Source of the DNA: Rhea pennata
Taxonomy: Eukaryota; Chordata; Aves; Rheiformes; Rheidae
Assembly: GCF_028389875.1 (NCBI RefSeq)
Contig: NC_084670.1
Location: 36,477,155-36,541,154 of the forward strand
Direction of reading: 5' to 3'
DNA: 64,000 nt
The notes beneath the pieces were generated by a model, which was not told where the DNA came from, made no database searches, and worked only from the letters and a program-made list of their open reading frames with translations. The translations under genes were made by a program, and so were the position numbers. Of this stretch, positions 44,280 to 55,895 are shown piece after piece (the stretch's first letter is position 1; each line of letters opens with the position of its first letter).

Positions 44280-44962
44280 GTATTTCGATTGCTGCTTTTC
44301 CTGCTTTTTTCTGTCTCGGTGGAACTTGCCTCTCCAGTAAGCACCTGGCTACTGCGCTGCCCAGAGCAGAGGGATCCTGATGTTACCAGGGCAGCCTGCC
44401 TGAATCTTTGGAAATTTGCTTAGGCAGTAATCACGACTGAACATGTTTGTCTACCAGACTTTTGAAGTCAAGAGCTTCCCTTTGACCCAGCCTTCTCCAC
44501 CCCTATGGCCTTCTCAGACAGATGCCTGAATTCCCTCCTGGACAATAATCCCCGTGACTTCCACACAGTTATTGACCTGCTTAGTCAAGCGTACGCAGTG
44601 CTTGCATTGTAAAGGGTAAAAAACATGCTTTCTAAAATGATTTCTTGTGACAGCTTGCCGTTTCCAAAGGCGGCTGTTACACTGTTAACAGCGGCAATTA
44701 ATTTAGACTTTCCATGCCTCAACAGAAATGATCATTCTTATTTCATGCAGGCCAAAGAGTCCTTCAAAGATGATGTTTTAGGATGCCACGGAAGCCTATG
44801 AAAAATCTAGGCCTACTTGAAGGCCAAGTAGCTGACTTGCTGTAGCTTCTCTTGTACTCAAATCATTAGCCAGCCTATTCCGAAAAGGCACTCATGTTCT
44901 TGGAGGTGAACCTGAATTTCTGTAGCCTTATATCTGCAATGTCTTTCCTCCTCCCGCCTAAG

Positions 44963-45098
44963 GTCCGAGATTTATTTTCTGAGGCTTATGGAGAAGTTTT
45001 CCATGTCCAGTTGCTGGACGAGGAAGAAGGCAGAAAGTTCTTTGAGGACTTGCTTTTAAATCAAGCTGCTCAACCTGCTGCCTCCAAAAGGAAAGCAG
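44963..45098 (+). CDS. ATAD2-like exon J
   Basis: Acceptor CCCGCCTAAG, donor GTGAGG. Encodes VRDLFSEAYGEVFHVQLLDE, then EEGRKFFEDLLLNQAAQPAA and SKRKA. This is the end of the second AAA module. Phase 1 end. Confidence 0.9.
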
Positions 45099-45257
45099 GT
45101 GAGGAGCGTTTACAAGGAGGGCTTTGCTTACTGTTATGGGAGCAGCCATTTGGCATTTGTCTGGGCAACAGATTGTCGAGCAATAACCTTTAGAAGGCTT
45201 GCATGCTTTAGTGTGCTTTGAGTACTGCTGTCTAAAACACCTTCTGGCTGACTGCAG

Positions 45258-45400
45258 CTTGTCAGGAACACGGCGTACAGCCTGCAGCATCTCCACCGGA
45301 GCCTCGACTGCCAGCAGAGGAGCAAATGAAACAGTTTGAGGAGCAAGCAGAGGAGACATTGCCAGCGAGGCCTCTACCTTCCCATACACCCTTCCCAAGT
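45258..45400 (+). pseudogene. ATAD2-like exon K, broken at the entry to the bromodomain
   Basis: Acceptor GGCTGACTGCAG. In phase with exon J it reads CQEHGVQPAASPPEPRLPAE, then EQMKQFEEQAEETL. After that the family text (the start of the bromodomain helix) is lost. The frame runs through unrelated residues and a 13-T tract to a stop at 45437-45439. No good donor is visible. A frameshift in eroded sequence or a deletion would both fit. Confidence 0.75.
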
Positions 45401-45729
45401 GGCAAGTGGCATTTTTTTTTTTTTGCCTTTCCTGCATAAGCTGCTAATGCCATTGCTACCCTCCCTGTTCTCACTGCAAACTCCCTCTTTCCCATGATGC
45501 TTTTGCTTCCTTTTCCTCTTCCTTTCCTTCCGACCTGCCTCCCCTGCGCCCAGACAGAGAGCAGTGTCTCGCCCTGTGATTTCCAGTTCAAAGGATTAGA
45601 CCTGCCAACTCAAGTGGCAAAAAGAGGGGAGCAAGAGTAATAGCTATCTGAAGACAAGACCATTGTTTCTTCCCTGCCCTCTGCTTTTCCCATGAGAAGG
45701 ACAGCAGGGATCAAGGGGCTGGGCTTTCT

Positions 45730-46205
45730 CCCCGCTAAGGCCCAGGGTATGACATTGTGTGACAGCTCCTTATCCTGCTGGCAGGACTGGGAATTCCGTC
45801 ACTGGTTTCATCCATGAGTTTTGGGCAATGTTCAGTGAATGCCAACATTGGTGTCTTATCCTGGAAGGCATAAGCACAAGGTTGGTTGTAAAGCAAGTGA
45901 ACTGAATCTGCAAGCATACGAGCAGTAAGTGCTTAAGGAGCATTTCCCCTTCTCCAGCAAGTATTCCCTTAAGACTGCCTCTTTAACTCTTCCCACCGTT
46001 GAAGAAGAGCTTGCGTGCAGTGGCTCTTCAGCTTCTCCTCTACATTAGTTCCTGCAGTAAGACAGTAAGCAACCTGTCCTGCTGAGATAAGCTTCCTTTG
46101 TGGTAAAGCGTTCTGCCTGAAGTCTGAGCTGTGCATAAAATCCTGCAGCTGACTATTCTGTGAATGACATTCTGTAATCTGTTCCTCTTCTTTTAAAATC
46201 AAAAG
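45730..46205 (-). other. Two neighbouring minus-strand open blocks where bromodomain exons would be expected
   Basis: On the minus strand, 46202-45969 encodes text with SQLQDFMHSSDFRQNALPQR and ends RWEELKRQS. Then 45917-45735 encodes DSVHLLYNQPCAYAFQDKTP, then LAFTEHCPKLMDE. Both read like real protein rather than random translation, but I do not recognise a family. Their mirror is 61983-62450. They may be remains of a gene fragment inserted here. I cannot show splicing or a start. Confidence 0.3.
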
Positions 46206-46390
46206 GCCAAATGACCCCCTTCCCTTGCTCCCCCTTCTTTCTCAAGGTGCCTATGTAGTGGGACAGCACAGGGCTACTTCAGTGCCCTTGGTCCCTCTCC
46301 TGGTACTCCACGTCAGGTGACGATGCTAGAATTGAAGGAAGGACTGCATCGGTAATGTTTTGGTTTGCGCTTTCTGATGTCCCTGTGCAG

Positions 46391-46500
46391 CTGTATCAAG
46401 CAGAAAACGCAGAAGCAACGCATCACCGTCAGTCAGCGTAGCAGAGAAGAGGAGGAGATTCCCATCCAGCGAGGAGAATGAGACTCACGTCTGTTTAAGG
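46391..46500 (+). CDS. ATAD2-like C-terminal exon 1 (basic, Ser-rich)
   Basis: Acceptor GTCCCTGTGCAG, donor GTAGGT. Encodes VSSRKRRSNASPSVSVAEKR, then RRFPSSEENETHVCLR. It ends in phase 0, compatible with the next exon. It corresponds to the low-complexity linker after the bromodomain. Confidence 0.65.
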
Positions 46501-47098
46501 GTAGGTTGGAGCTGACCGCTCTGCCTTTGCTTCCTGATCTGCTTCAGACACTTGAGCTGTTCTGCCAGCACGGCTGTACACATGTAGGCAGCTCCTGGGT
46601 CAAGAGAAGGAGCTGGGGAGGCTCCTGTTTGCAGCTGTCCGCAGCATTTCCAGGAGACCTGTGGCCTCTCTCCCAAACAGTGCCTCGTACTGCAGCAGTA
46701 CGATCTAATCAAATGCAGTCGTGACTTTGCTGCGGCAGCCTCTACCCCTTACTGTGCACTGGGCCACAGCAGTTGCTGCTGTTCTGGAAGAAGTTGCTTT
46801 GCCGTTAGGATCGTTCATGGGATAGACTGGGAAGTAACACAATGCTAGGCTTGTAACACAGCCTAAGGCTTGCTTTTTCCCTCGGAGGTAGGACCAATTC
46901 ACCCATTTCTTTCCCCCCAAAATCCAGTGCAATCTGTAGTTTTGTTCTTGAAGTTTCACTCGTATTGTATTTTGCAGAAAAAGAAAGCAGGATGCGAGTT
47001 GTGTTAGACTGTCCTGGTTTAGTTACTGACGACACCCAGAGCCTGTTTGAAAGAGCTCATGCGCTCTTGCACTTGTCTTGTCTCCCTTCCTCCTTCAG

Positions 47099-47227
47099 CA
47101 ACTGCTGAGTGCTGCTGCTGGGATAACAAAGAAGTTCAGCATCTTTCACCGGGAAAAACTACATGTTATGCTCAGCCAGTGTATTTACCGGCATCGACAA
47201 GACGACGACAAGACTCAGTTAATAGAG
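47099..47227 (+). CDS. ATAD2-like C-terminal exon 2
   Basis: Acceptor CCTTCCTCCTTCAG, donor GTAGTA, 129 nt. Encodes QLLSAAAGITKKFSIFHREK, then LHVMLSQCIYRHRQDDDKTQ and LIE. The LSQCIYRHR motif is the conserved C-terminal helix of ATAD2 proteins. Confidence 0.85.
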
Positions 47228-48025
47228 GTAGTATTTCTCACGGCACTTCCGATCGCTGTTACACCGCTCCTGCATGGGTACAGTGTGGGTATCGTGTCTT
47301 CATCTCAATCTTCGTCTCTTTACCGCATAGTAGTCCGTGTAATATCGGAGTGGTTCATCTCTGCCTGGGAGAACTCGGTGCATGCTGCAAAGCCGTTGTT
47401 GCGTTTGGCATGGCTGTTGGCAGTTTCAGCAGGGCTAAGACCGAGCCGGAAGACAAGGGATTGCATGCACACAGCCCTTTCAAAGCAGTTCACCCTGGAG
47501 TCTGTGAACAGCTTTTCTGTCGGGCCTCTCCTTGGGGAGGGGGCTGTGAAAGAAGGGCCCTGGTCTCCGTTTGTCACTACCCCTTCCTCCCCTTGCAGGC
47601 AGGCAAGCATGGTAAGGAGCTGGGAAGAGATTTTTCTTTAGTGCCGCCACCATAACTCTTCTAGACTAGCACGTGCGAGCATCTTGAATTGCGCACAAAG
47701 GGAGATTTCTGCCTCGGCTGGTGCTAGATAGGCCAGAAATTCCGGCTTCACATTCAAATGCCAGGAGGCAAAATTGGTTGTGCCTCTGCAGTTTGCCTTG
47801 AGAAGAGGAGGTCCCTTCTCCTAAGCCCTGCTCGTCTCCATCCCGTCTCGCACACCTGACAAAGAGGATGTCTCTCCTCAGCACACTTTTTGCAAGCACT
47901 GCTGATCCAGGCTCCCTCTCTTCCTCTGCTTGGGACACGTGGGGGTGCCTCTAAAGCCAGAGGGGCTAAAAAGACATTGTGATGGTTTCAGCACACCTAG
48001 TTGCCCTGTATTCTTTCCTTTTTAG

Positions 48026-48067
48026 GAAATGAAGAAGGAAATTGGAACGTTCCTTGGTGCCAACTAG
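48026..48067 (+). CDS. ATAD2-like last coding exon
   Basis: Acceptor TTTCCTTTTTAG. Encodes EMKKEIGTFLGAN followed by TAG. It joins in phase 0 to the previous exon and gives the natural C-terminus. Confidence 0.8.
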   Translation, partial: EMKKEIGTFLGAN

Positions 48068-48164
48068 TGTGAGCTTCTGAAGACTGACTCCAGCTCCGTG
48101 ATGTTTTGTTTTAGTTGTATGCTGCCTGCTTCTCTGGGCCTGATTCAGTCACGAGAGCTTTGGC

Positions 48165-48382
48165 TCCATCTGAACATAAGGAAAGACTTGTTTATTGTGA
48201 GGGCATCAGCACACTGGAGCAGATTGCCCAGAGACGTTGCGTAGTCTCTACCCTTGAAGCTGTCTGGATGGGGTGCAGGGCAACGTGCCTGGTGTGACCC
48301 TGCTTGAGCAGGGGGGTTGGACTAGCTGATCTCCAGAGGTCCCTTCCAACCGCAACCATTCTGTGCTGCCGCGATTCTGTTT
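48165..48382 (+). mobile_element. CR1 LINE 3' end
   Basis: It starts near CATCTGAACATAAGGAAAGACTT and ends GGGGGGTTGGACTAGCTGATCTCCAGAGGTCCC…ACCATTCTGTG…GATTCTGT, the CR1 3' tail. It sits about 100 bp after the ATAD2-like stop codon, so it may lie in its 3' untranslated region. Confidence 0.9.
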
Positions 48383-51300
48383 ATATATATAACATGTATA
48401 TATGTATGTGTGTGTGTATGTCCAACTTTCACCAGTGTATCTCCTATTACTTACTAAAGTCTATATTACTAAAGTCTAATTTATTAAAAGGGGTTGGTAA
48501 CATTTATATTCGTAAAGGTGTGTCCTACCTTCAAAGTGATAAATGGGAACTCTAGAACATCACTGTGTATACGCAATACATTGTACAGTCAAAATAGTCC
48601 TCTTTTGACGGAAATGTAGACAAATAACTTGTTGCTGGGAGACTAGCTCTGTGTGAATACTGAGTAATGTAAAATCAGCTAGTCTAAGGAAAATAAAAAT
48701 AATCTGGAACAAGCCCAATACGTGAAATGTGTGATCCTAGAAGGTATTCTAAAGGACTGTACCTATTCTCAGACAAACTTCATTGCTTTAAAACTGGAAT
48801 TTTATGTGCTAGAATAAAAGAGCAGAAGAACCTTTGGAGAGCAGTAGTGGATTATGGTGGGGACTATGAGCCCCTGTTGTACCGGTGGAAAAGCAAGCAC
48901 GTGCATTAGCACAGGACCTTAGCAACGTTTTGCCTGAAATGCACTGTGCAATACTAATCATCTAGACTCCGGTTTGCAAAACTCCAGCACATGTGCTGAG
49001 AGTGACTCCTAGCATAGTCTTGCTTTCACCAATCTATGATGCAGACAAACTTTGTCCTTTTAGTTTAGAAAGACAAGAGTTAAGATGGGATATGCCTGTT
49101 ATCAATCAATATATCAGCGGCCGAAGAGAAGAGCTGAAATTTAAAATACGCAAAAGATCAGCAGATGCTTCAGTTTAAAATGTAACCTGCAGATGTAGTG
49201 ATTGAAGTAGTGGGAAATAAGACTCAACACAGTTGCGGTTCTTACAAACATACACTGATTTTTCTAATGGTGTTGAGACACTGAAGTTCAGCTTCCACTG
49301 AAATGTTTTTGAAATTTATATTAATAATTTAAAATAGAGAGAACTCTAAATACGGAACCATAAAACACAGATAAATAGAAGACCATTACACTAGCCATAT
49401 TTGGAAGGTTATGTAGAGAGCACAAAACTCTAATCACAACAAAATCTAACTGTTTCAATGCTGTTTTGAAGCATATATTTCATATAACCTCAATGCTATC
49501 AAAAAGGCTGCCGCAAGATGGCACCACAGTATTTTGGGTGATGACATTACCGTGTCATGATAATGATTTTTTTTCTTTGTGTAAGTATAAAATAAAATAG
49601 CTGTGGATATAAGAAATGACCTTATTTGAAGACAATGTGTACAAGAAAGAATCTTTAATGCATTTTACTTATGGATTTTCTGCATTTCTATACAATTAAA
49701 TACTTCATTCTGGACGAAGCTCTAGCCTGGGATGTGTTTCGTTCTGTCGTTTCTCTTTCTGTGGTGTGGACTACTTACAAAGGATTGTTTTCTTGGATAC
49801 GTTCATCAGAATAATTTTGATTTATATTTAAATCAAATAAGGTTGACTTCAAGTACCAATACATGAGGAACAAGAATTGTGTTTCAGTGAGGACAGTAAA
49901 ATATGAGTTTGTTCCAATTTCAATCTATTTTAATAGGGGAGGAACCCAACTTTTGTTAAGAAACTAAACTTTTTATTTTAATCGTTACTGAATTGAGTTC
50001 GGCCAGGAACCCCAAAGCACCCTTACTTAGCCAGGCATCCCAGCCAGAGCTCCTGGGGTTTCAGTCAGCGCGCAACTGACGGATGAGACAGTAATCTGAA
50101 ATTGAGACTTGTCAGTGGCTTTCCAGGGCTGCCAAGAAACTAGGTGGGCAAGCCAGCATGAAACGGGCAAACGTCCAGGGAAAACCTGCCTGACAAGTCA
50201 GGCTCTTGCATAGCCTGCCTGGGCTCTCCAGAATTTTTTTAACATCTGCCTCTGCAGTATTTTTCAGTTTTACAGGTCTACATTCTCCGAAGAAAAACTG
50301 TGAAGTCAGGGAGTCTTTGGAGTGTGCTTCATCTCTAGGAATATTAAATAATAGCAAATAACAAATAAACTCTCTGCGACATGGCTTCCTTGCTATTTAG
50401 AACAGCTTTGAGTCTAGGTCTGTAAGACACAAGATCTAGAAATAAGTTATAAAGCTCTTGTACTGTAAAAGGAATGATAAAGAGTACATAATGTTTACAA
50501 GCTTATTTTCCTTTTTAGCTGGTATTGTTTTTTTGTGATGGGGTAATTTCACGTTTATTTCCAAATACTGTAAGAAGTCTGTTGCTGAAAATGGGTTGTG
50601 CCACGGACCAGGCGTATATTTCACTGGGAATGGGAAAATCACACTCCGCAAGATCAATGTTTTAGATAATTCCATCAGATTATAAATGGCCAAGTCAAGA
50701 AACACACTGGGTATAGAAATATATATACATTTATATACATGTATACATCTAAACTGATTCTGTAGGATTAGTAATAAGACCAAGAACATAATTTAAGAAT
50801 CTCGCCTCACTTGAGTCTAATAACAATTCTAAATTATATGCATCATAGGGTTCAGATGGGTGGTTTGGCTATGGATTCTCTCTGTTTTTTTTCTCACAGG
50901 AATGGCTATTCAGCGCCTCCTGCTGTGGACTAAACTCTCCAGTAAATTAGGTGCTTTATGTCTGTGGAATTTCTTATGCAGTATGAAGGAACCATTATGT
51001 GAAAATAAGCATTTTACTTCTACGGTGGACTACAGCATAGGCTGAAAAATAGGCTTTTCTTCCCCTGCCCACTGAAATTAACCTGACCTGGTATTTAAAT
51101 TGTTCCATTTCCATAAGCTTATTGGTAACAGAAGAGGGTTTTTTTTTTTTTTTTTCCCTTCCTTTTCTTATATTTTGTTTAATAAAAAGTGTGGTTTGTT
51201 GAAGGCAAAATTGTTAAGAGAACTGGCGTGGAGAAATGAACACTTTGAATCTTTGGCTGACCGCAGCCAGCACGCAGCCCCATGAACGCTGAGGGGTTCG

Positions 51301-52290
51301 CAATGTCCGATAGGTGCTGGCTGACCGGTGTTCATACAGTTTTCATCCTAATGAGAAGATATCTCTATCATTAAGAAAAAATTGCTCCTTTCTCCTCCAA
51401 TTCTGTTCTAGTATTTCTTTTTTACAATACATTCATGGCATAGTCCCTCTTTCACCAAGCACAGTAGGGAAGCTCTGCATAGGATCTGCAAAGCAGAATT
51501 AGGTTGATGGCTTTGGGGTTGTCTACAAGGAGGCACCTGTGCACAGGCTCAGCTAAAAAGGCACTTTATAGCTCCAAAGAGCGTTCGTTAGCATCAGGAT
51601 TTGCTGTAGGAGTTTGGGGCCTTCTTATGGTCATTGCTGTAAGTGGGAAAAAGCTTCCTTCTCTCCTTGCACAAGGGAAGACTTCTTACCACTAACTCAG
51701 CCTAAACTAATGTCCATCACTGTCTCATTATCCCCACTGTCGCCTAGTTATGTTCCTGGGACATTTCATCTATTTTCTAAATTTGCACTGCACCTCCATT
51801 CCCTCTGCAGAGCCAGGAGGTGAGGCCCAGGTAAAGTTGGAGCTTTCAAGCCTCTCTGATGGACATCAAGTCAGAGAGGAGAGCATTTCTGAAGAGCTTC
51901 CTTCTCCTGGGCTGTAAACCTGGAGATGTTTCTCCATCTGTGGTCATTCAAAGCCATGCCTTGCAGGTTCTGCTCCAAAATCCCAGGACACAGTTCCAGA
52001 GGCCTCAGGGTCCACCCAGCTGAGGGGAATGAAAGCAAAGACTCTCTCTCACTGCCACCAGGCACCTGAAAAACCTATCAGAAGTCCTGCCTTGGATTCA
52101 CTGAAAGTTTATCAAACTGGAAATACGGAGTGAAATGTTTATGACCCAGCAAACTGGAATTTTCCCAATTAAATTTTTGCTTGGAAATTTTCTAGTTGCT
52201 TCTAGGCAAGATTCACTTTAGCATTAGACAATATGGACAGTATGGGGGAGGATAATTAGACAAAAGTTAGGGATCATCAAATAGCCTGCT
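48383..52290. other. Palindrome 2 left arm beyond the gene, AT-rich, no gene recognised
   Basis: AT-rich intergenic sequence with an AT/GT microsatellite (48380-48420), a T-run (51130-51145) and many short frames that carry no domain. One 65-codon minus-strand frame (52065-51871) looks clean but is unrecognised. Confidence 0.5.
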
Positions 52291-53364
52291 TGCTTTGGTT
52301 TGCTCTTAAGCTGGTAACAACCTATGCAGCCTGAAGGAAGAGCAAAGGCTGATGTCTGAAAATATGAGAGGAAGACACAGAAAGACAGACATAGCATTCA
52401 TTAACCCTATCTATGTGCAAAAAATGCCAGTCTGAAATTGCTTTTAAACATGCCTACCTAATAGTCACTCATACTCAGAGTGAAAAATTTACTCCTAAGA
52501 GGTCCTCCACAAGAGTGTAGCTAGTGCCACATTTGGTTGCTCCTGAGCTCATTACTGTGGAGATAACATCTGTTACTGGTTTAATATATTTGTCTGTAAT
52601 TGAAGTAAGCAGATGATCTCTCAAACTACAGCTATGTACAAAAAGCTGATGACCTTTTTTAGATTACAGCATTATTTATTATAGCATTATCGACATATGC
52701 ATACTATATGCTAAATATCATTTCTCTGCATGTACTACTATTTCCTGGTTCCTGGATGCTTTTTAGGGGAAAAAAAATGGTAAGTTTAAATTTCAGTTTA
52801 GCTTCACATTTGGAGGTAAGCGTAGAGAAAAGGTCTGTATACAGGTGTAGTAAGCATTTAATAAACACATAGCCTCCCCATACCTTTGTTTCTTTCTGAG
52901 ACAACGGACATAATTCCCTTAAAATGTTACATGTATTTTTTTAACCACTTAGAGCTCATCTGGAAGTGCCCGATGCCTTAAAAATACGCATGTTTATTTG
53001 TACTTTTTCTCTTTATATTTCCTACAGTAAGGGTAGAATACAGAAATGATCGGCATGGAAATAATCAGAGACTAAAGGCTACAGTGACCTTCTGCCTTCT
53101 TATGGGCACTGGATGCCTGAGAGCTTAGTGAAGAGCCAGGCCAGAAGGGAAAACATTGTTAAGTTTAACATTTTTCATTATAAGCCTATTTTGAAAAGAC
53201 CATAAGCTTCCTAAGCTACTAATGAATTTTTAAACAGAGAATTGGAAGGCATTAAGGAAACTGCTAAGCATTTCACACAGAGCTTTTAAGAGAGTTGCAA
53301 TATTACTGCAACTTGGAGTGACACCTAGAGGTGAGAAATCAGAAAAGCTAGTTATTTTTTCTTA
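52291..53364. other. Palindrome 2 spacer, AT-rich part
   Basis: Single-copy sequence without recognisable genes or repeats. Confidence 0.5.
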
Positions 53365-53755
53365 CGATCACAGAATAGGTAAGGTTGGAAGGGACCTCTG
53401 GAGATCATCTAGCCCAACCCCTCTGCTCAAGCTGGGTCACCTACAGCACGTTAAACAGGGTTGCATCCAGGCAGGCTTCGATTATCTCCAGAGAGGAAGA
53501 CTCCACAACCTCTCTGGGCAACCTGGTCCAGTGCTCCATCACTCTCCCGGGAAAGAAATTCCTCCTCGTATTCAAGAGGAACTTCCTGTGGTTCAGTTTG
53601 TGCCCATCGCCTCTAGTCCTTTCGCATGGGACAACTGAAAAGAGTTTGGCCCCATCCCCTGGACACCCTCCCTTCAGCTACTGATAGACATTGATAAGAT
53701 CCCCCTCAGTCTTCTCTGGGCCGAGTCCCTTCTCCAGGCTAAGTCAGCCGCGCTG
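53365..53755 (-). mobile_element. CR1 LINE fragment (minus strand)
   Basis: CACAGAATAGGTAAGGTTGGAAGGGACCTCTGGAGATCATC… through TTCAGTTTGTGCCCATCGCC to …GATAAGATCCCCCTCAGTCTTCTC follows the antisense CR1 3' region over about 390 bp. The match is good but not perfect. Confidence 0.9.
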
Positions 53756-53759
53756 AGCG

Positions 53760-54060
53760 CTGTGATGTGCCTTATGGCCCCTTTGGTGTGCCCCGAGGCC
53801 CTTCGTTTGCCCCACAGCCCTGCGTTTGCCCTCAGATGCCCTCAGGAGCCTTCAGGTCACATTTTGGGTTGCCCCCACGGCTGCTGTGTACTTCAGGGCC
53901 TTGTGTTTGCTCTGCAGCATGTGACAAAGTTCTCTGTTCAGCTTTCTCGTCTGCCGCAGAGCTTTCTGGGTGTGCCCCAGGGCCTCCTTTTGCCTTTTGG
54001 GGCTCCCAGAATCGTTCTGTTTGCTCTGCCATTGCTTTTTCTTGTTTGTTTGGTTTGCTT
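53760..54060. repeat. Degenerate GGCCYTYGTTTGCYCTGCAG-like repeats
   Basis: Recurring blocks (GAGGCCCTTCGTTTGCC, CAGCCCTGCGTTTGCCCT, AGGGCCTTGTGTTTGCTCTGCAG, AGGGCCTCCTTTTGCC) suggest an old minisatellite. The long frame across it is not convincing as protein. Confidence 0.5.
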
Positions 54061-54169
54061 GTCGCACCCGCCGCTCTCCGTTTGTTCCGTTGCCCCCTGA
54101 ACGCTCCCTTTGCCCCCGGTGCGCTCCAGGGCTCTCCCTTGAGCCTTCAGGATGCTGCTCTCAGGAGCA

Positions 54170-54760
54170 CGGCAGCCTCTGGGGCCCCGGCAGCCGCCGC
54201 TGGCTCCGCGGGCGCTGAGGGCCGCCACTCCTGCCCGCTTGCCGACGGGCGGCGGCTGCTGGCCCGGGCCGTGACGGCGGGGGCGGGGGCGGCGTGGGCA
54301 GAGGCCAGGAGCGGAGCCTTCGGGGCGAGGTGGCGCCGGGGCCGGTCCGGGCCGAGGGAGCTGCGGCCGAGCGCCGCCCGCGGGCAGCGGCAGGGCGGCT
54401 GCAGCGCGGAGGAGGTGAGCGGGGCCGGGGGGTGCGCGCTGCGCGTCCCGCGCCCGCCCGCGCCCATGGCAACGTCCTGGGCAAGGCGGCGCCAGCGGGG
54501 CGCGCTGGGGCCGGGGCTGGCGGTGCGCCGGGTCGCGGAGGGCGGCGGGAAAGGGGGCCGCGGGGGGAGGAGGGGGGCGCCCCGGGCCAGAGGGGAGCGG
54601 TGTCTGGGAGGGGGAGCAGGGATCCCAGGGGAAGCCCGAGGCAGGACCGCGGGGAGGGGGCGGGTGTCGGAACTGAGCCGGAGCCGGTGGCGGCAGGGGC
54701 CCGGACGGTGTTGGGGGTCGGGACGGGACGGGACCGCCGGAGGGTCAAACTTGGTCTCAG
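54170..54760 (+). promoter_or_regulatory. CpG island in palindrome 2 spacer, probable promoter
   Basis: GC- and CpG-rich DNA that is unique to the spacer and not mirrored. A strong donor GAG|GTGAGC at 54415 could end a first exon, and a second exon candidate follows at 54792. Transcription to the right would enter the right arm. Confidence 0.65.
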
Positions 54761-54791
54761 CGGTGCTCTCGGTTGTGTGTCCATCCCTTAG

Positions 54792-54852
54792 CTACTGGAA
54801 GCTCAAGTGCATGGCACGCAGCCGTCAGGAAGGCAGTACAATGAAGAGGAAG
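54792..54852 (+). CDS. Candidate second exon of an unidentified gene
   Basis: Acceptor GTGTCCATCCCTTAG and donor GTGTGT. It contains two in-frame ATGs, reading MARSRQEGSTMKRK up to the donor. If real, translation starts here and continues in exons I cannot identify. The family is unknown, so support rests on splice signals and the upstream CpG island only. Confidence 0.35.
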
Positions 54853-55895
54853 GTGTGTTAGGGTGGATTTTTTTGTTTGTTTTTTTAGGCTGGGAAATCA
54901 GTAAATGCCTTAAAAAGTCAGGAAGTTTTACAGAGGGTTGGTTGGTTGGTTTCTTTCTTTTAGTTCTGTTTTTCCTTTCTAGGTGAATTATGCTGACTGA
55001 AGTGCTGTGGGATGGGGGGGGGGGCAGAAGAGGGAAGGAAAAGGGACTGTTTCCTCCATTTCTCATACCTTCTTGGAGGAGACTTGAACTTCTGAAGTGC
55101 TTCAAAGAAGATTTTCTTTGTCACGTAGTAGTAGAATTCTGTTGTTTTAAATGGAGCCACAGTTATTCATTCCATTGAAAGATTGACCCAGAAGCCCATA
55201 TTCGTTCAGTCAGGTAGGCAAATCTGCATTTTGGATGTGAAACCGGATGTTTGGAAGGTGTATCTGATGCAGAAAAACTTCCTGGAATTCTGATGGAATT
55301 TTGACTTACTGGAATAGATGATCTGAATCAAAAAGGAATGAAACATCAGGCTTCCTAGCTCATGGAAGTGGGATTTTATGCACCCTTCTTCATAGTAACA
55401 GTGTTTTTTTGGTAATTTTTTTTAATACATCCTGCAAGAACCTGTCTCCTATTGTGTATGGAAAGTGTTTTGTCTTACTTTCTGCAGATGTATTGATCCA
55501 TATTTGAATTGGGCTCTGTACACAGTAAAAATATTGCGGATAATCCTGTAACTCTTTCACAGTGTTGATCCCCAAATAGTATCATGGCATTGCTAGGTGT
55601 TGTGATCCTACTTAAATCGTGACATTTTGCAATTCTACCTGGTATAAGTGGATTTCTGAGGGGCATGATGTTGGATGCAGGTAGGAGTTTTTCTCTCTCT
55701 CCAGTTAATACTTTTCATTTCCCAGCTGATCGTATCTTTGTGGAGAGTCTAGGACCTCAGACTTCTATAATGTTTGGTATTTTTATATGTTACTACTTTT
55801 TATTTTTAATTTGTTATATGTTTTTAAAAATTGCTCGTTTTTGTTATTTATTTTCACCCTTTCCTCGTGCAATTCTTTATTTCACTATTTGAAAT
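54853..55895. other. Palindrome 2 spacer, right part, no gene recognised
   Basis: T-rich sequence that would be an intron if the candidate exon is real. Includes a G-run at 55013-55024. Confidence 0.4.

Larger units (their letters stand above)
28193..48067 (+). pseudogene. ATAD2-like AAA+ ATPase gene, damaged and bromodomain-less (exons listed separately)
   Basis: At least fifteen exons in order match the ATAD2/ANCCA family, nuclear AAA+ ATPases that bind acetylated chromatin through a bromodomain. Visible parts are an acidic and LRxRQ-type linker (tandemly multiplied), the pre-AAA motif VRFDGVGGLSDH, and Walker A GPPGTGKT. Walker B FFDEID, sensor-1 IGATN and RRPGRFDRE follow. The second, normally lysine-less AAA module has VGEPGCGQSSHLAP. 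A C-terminal helical domain has LSQCIYRH and ends EIGTFLGAN. Exons A to C and D to K keep correct phase and frame. Lesions: the segment after the GLAPVRSS motif and its donor are gone, and no bromodomain exon is found between 45400 and 46390. ERV-C sits in an early intron. It could be a decayed gametolog or duplicate, or a transcribed variant with a new structure. I favour a degenerating copy. The 3' exons lie in palindrome 2. Confidence 0.85.
44186..52290. repeat. Palindrome 2, left arm (visible part)
   Basis: Reverse complement of 55896-64000, with a constant pairing sum of 108185-108186. The arm is at least 8105 bp; its outer end is unknown because the right arm runs off the window. Differences are rare: two amino acids in a 202-codon frame and a few single bases elsewhere. 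Identity is above 99 percent by eye. Confidence 0.97.

Noticed and set aside
53767-54861. 364-codon frame across the palindrome 2 spacer
   Set aside because: It begins in degenerate repeats and runs through the CpG island and over a likely splice donor. Composition explains it.
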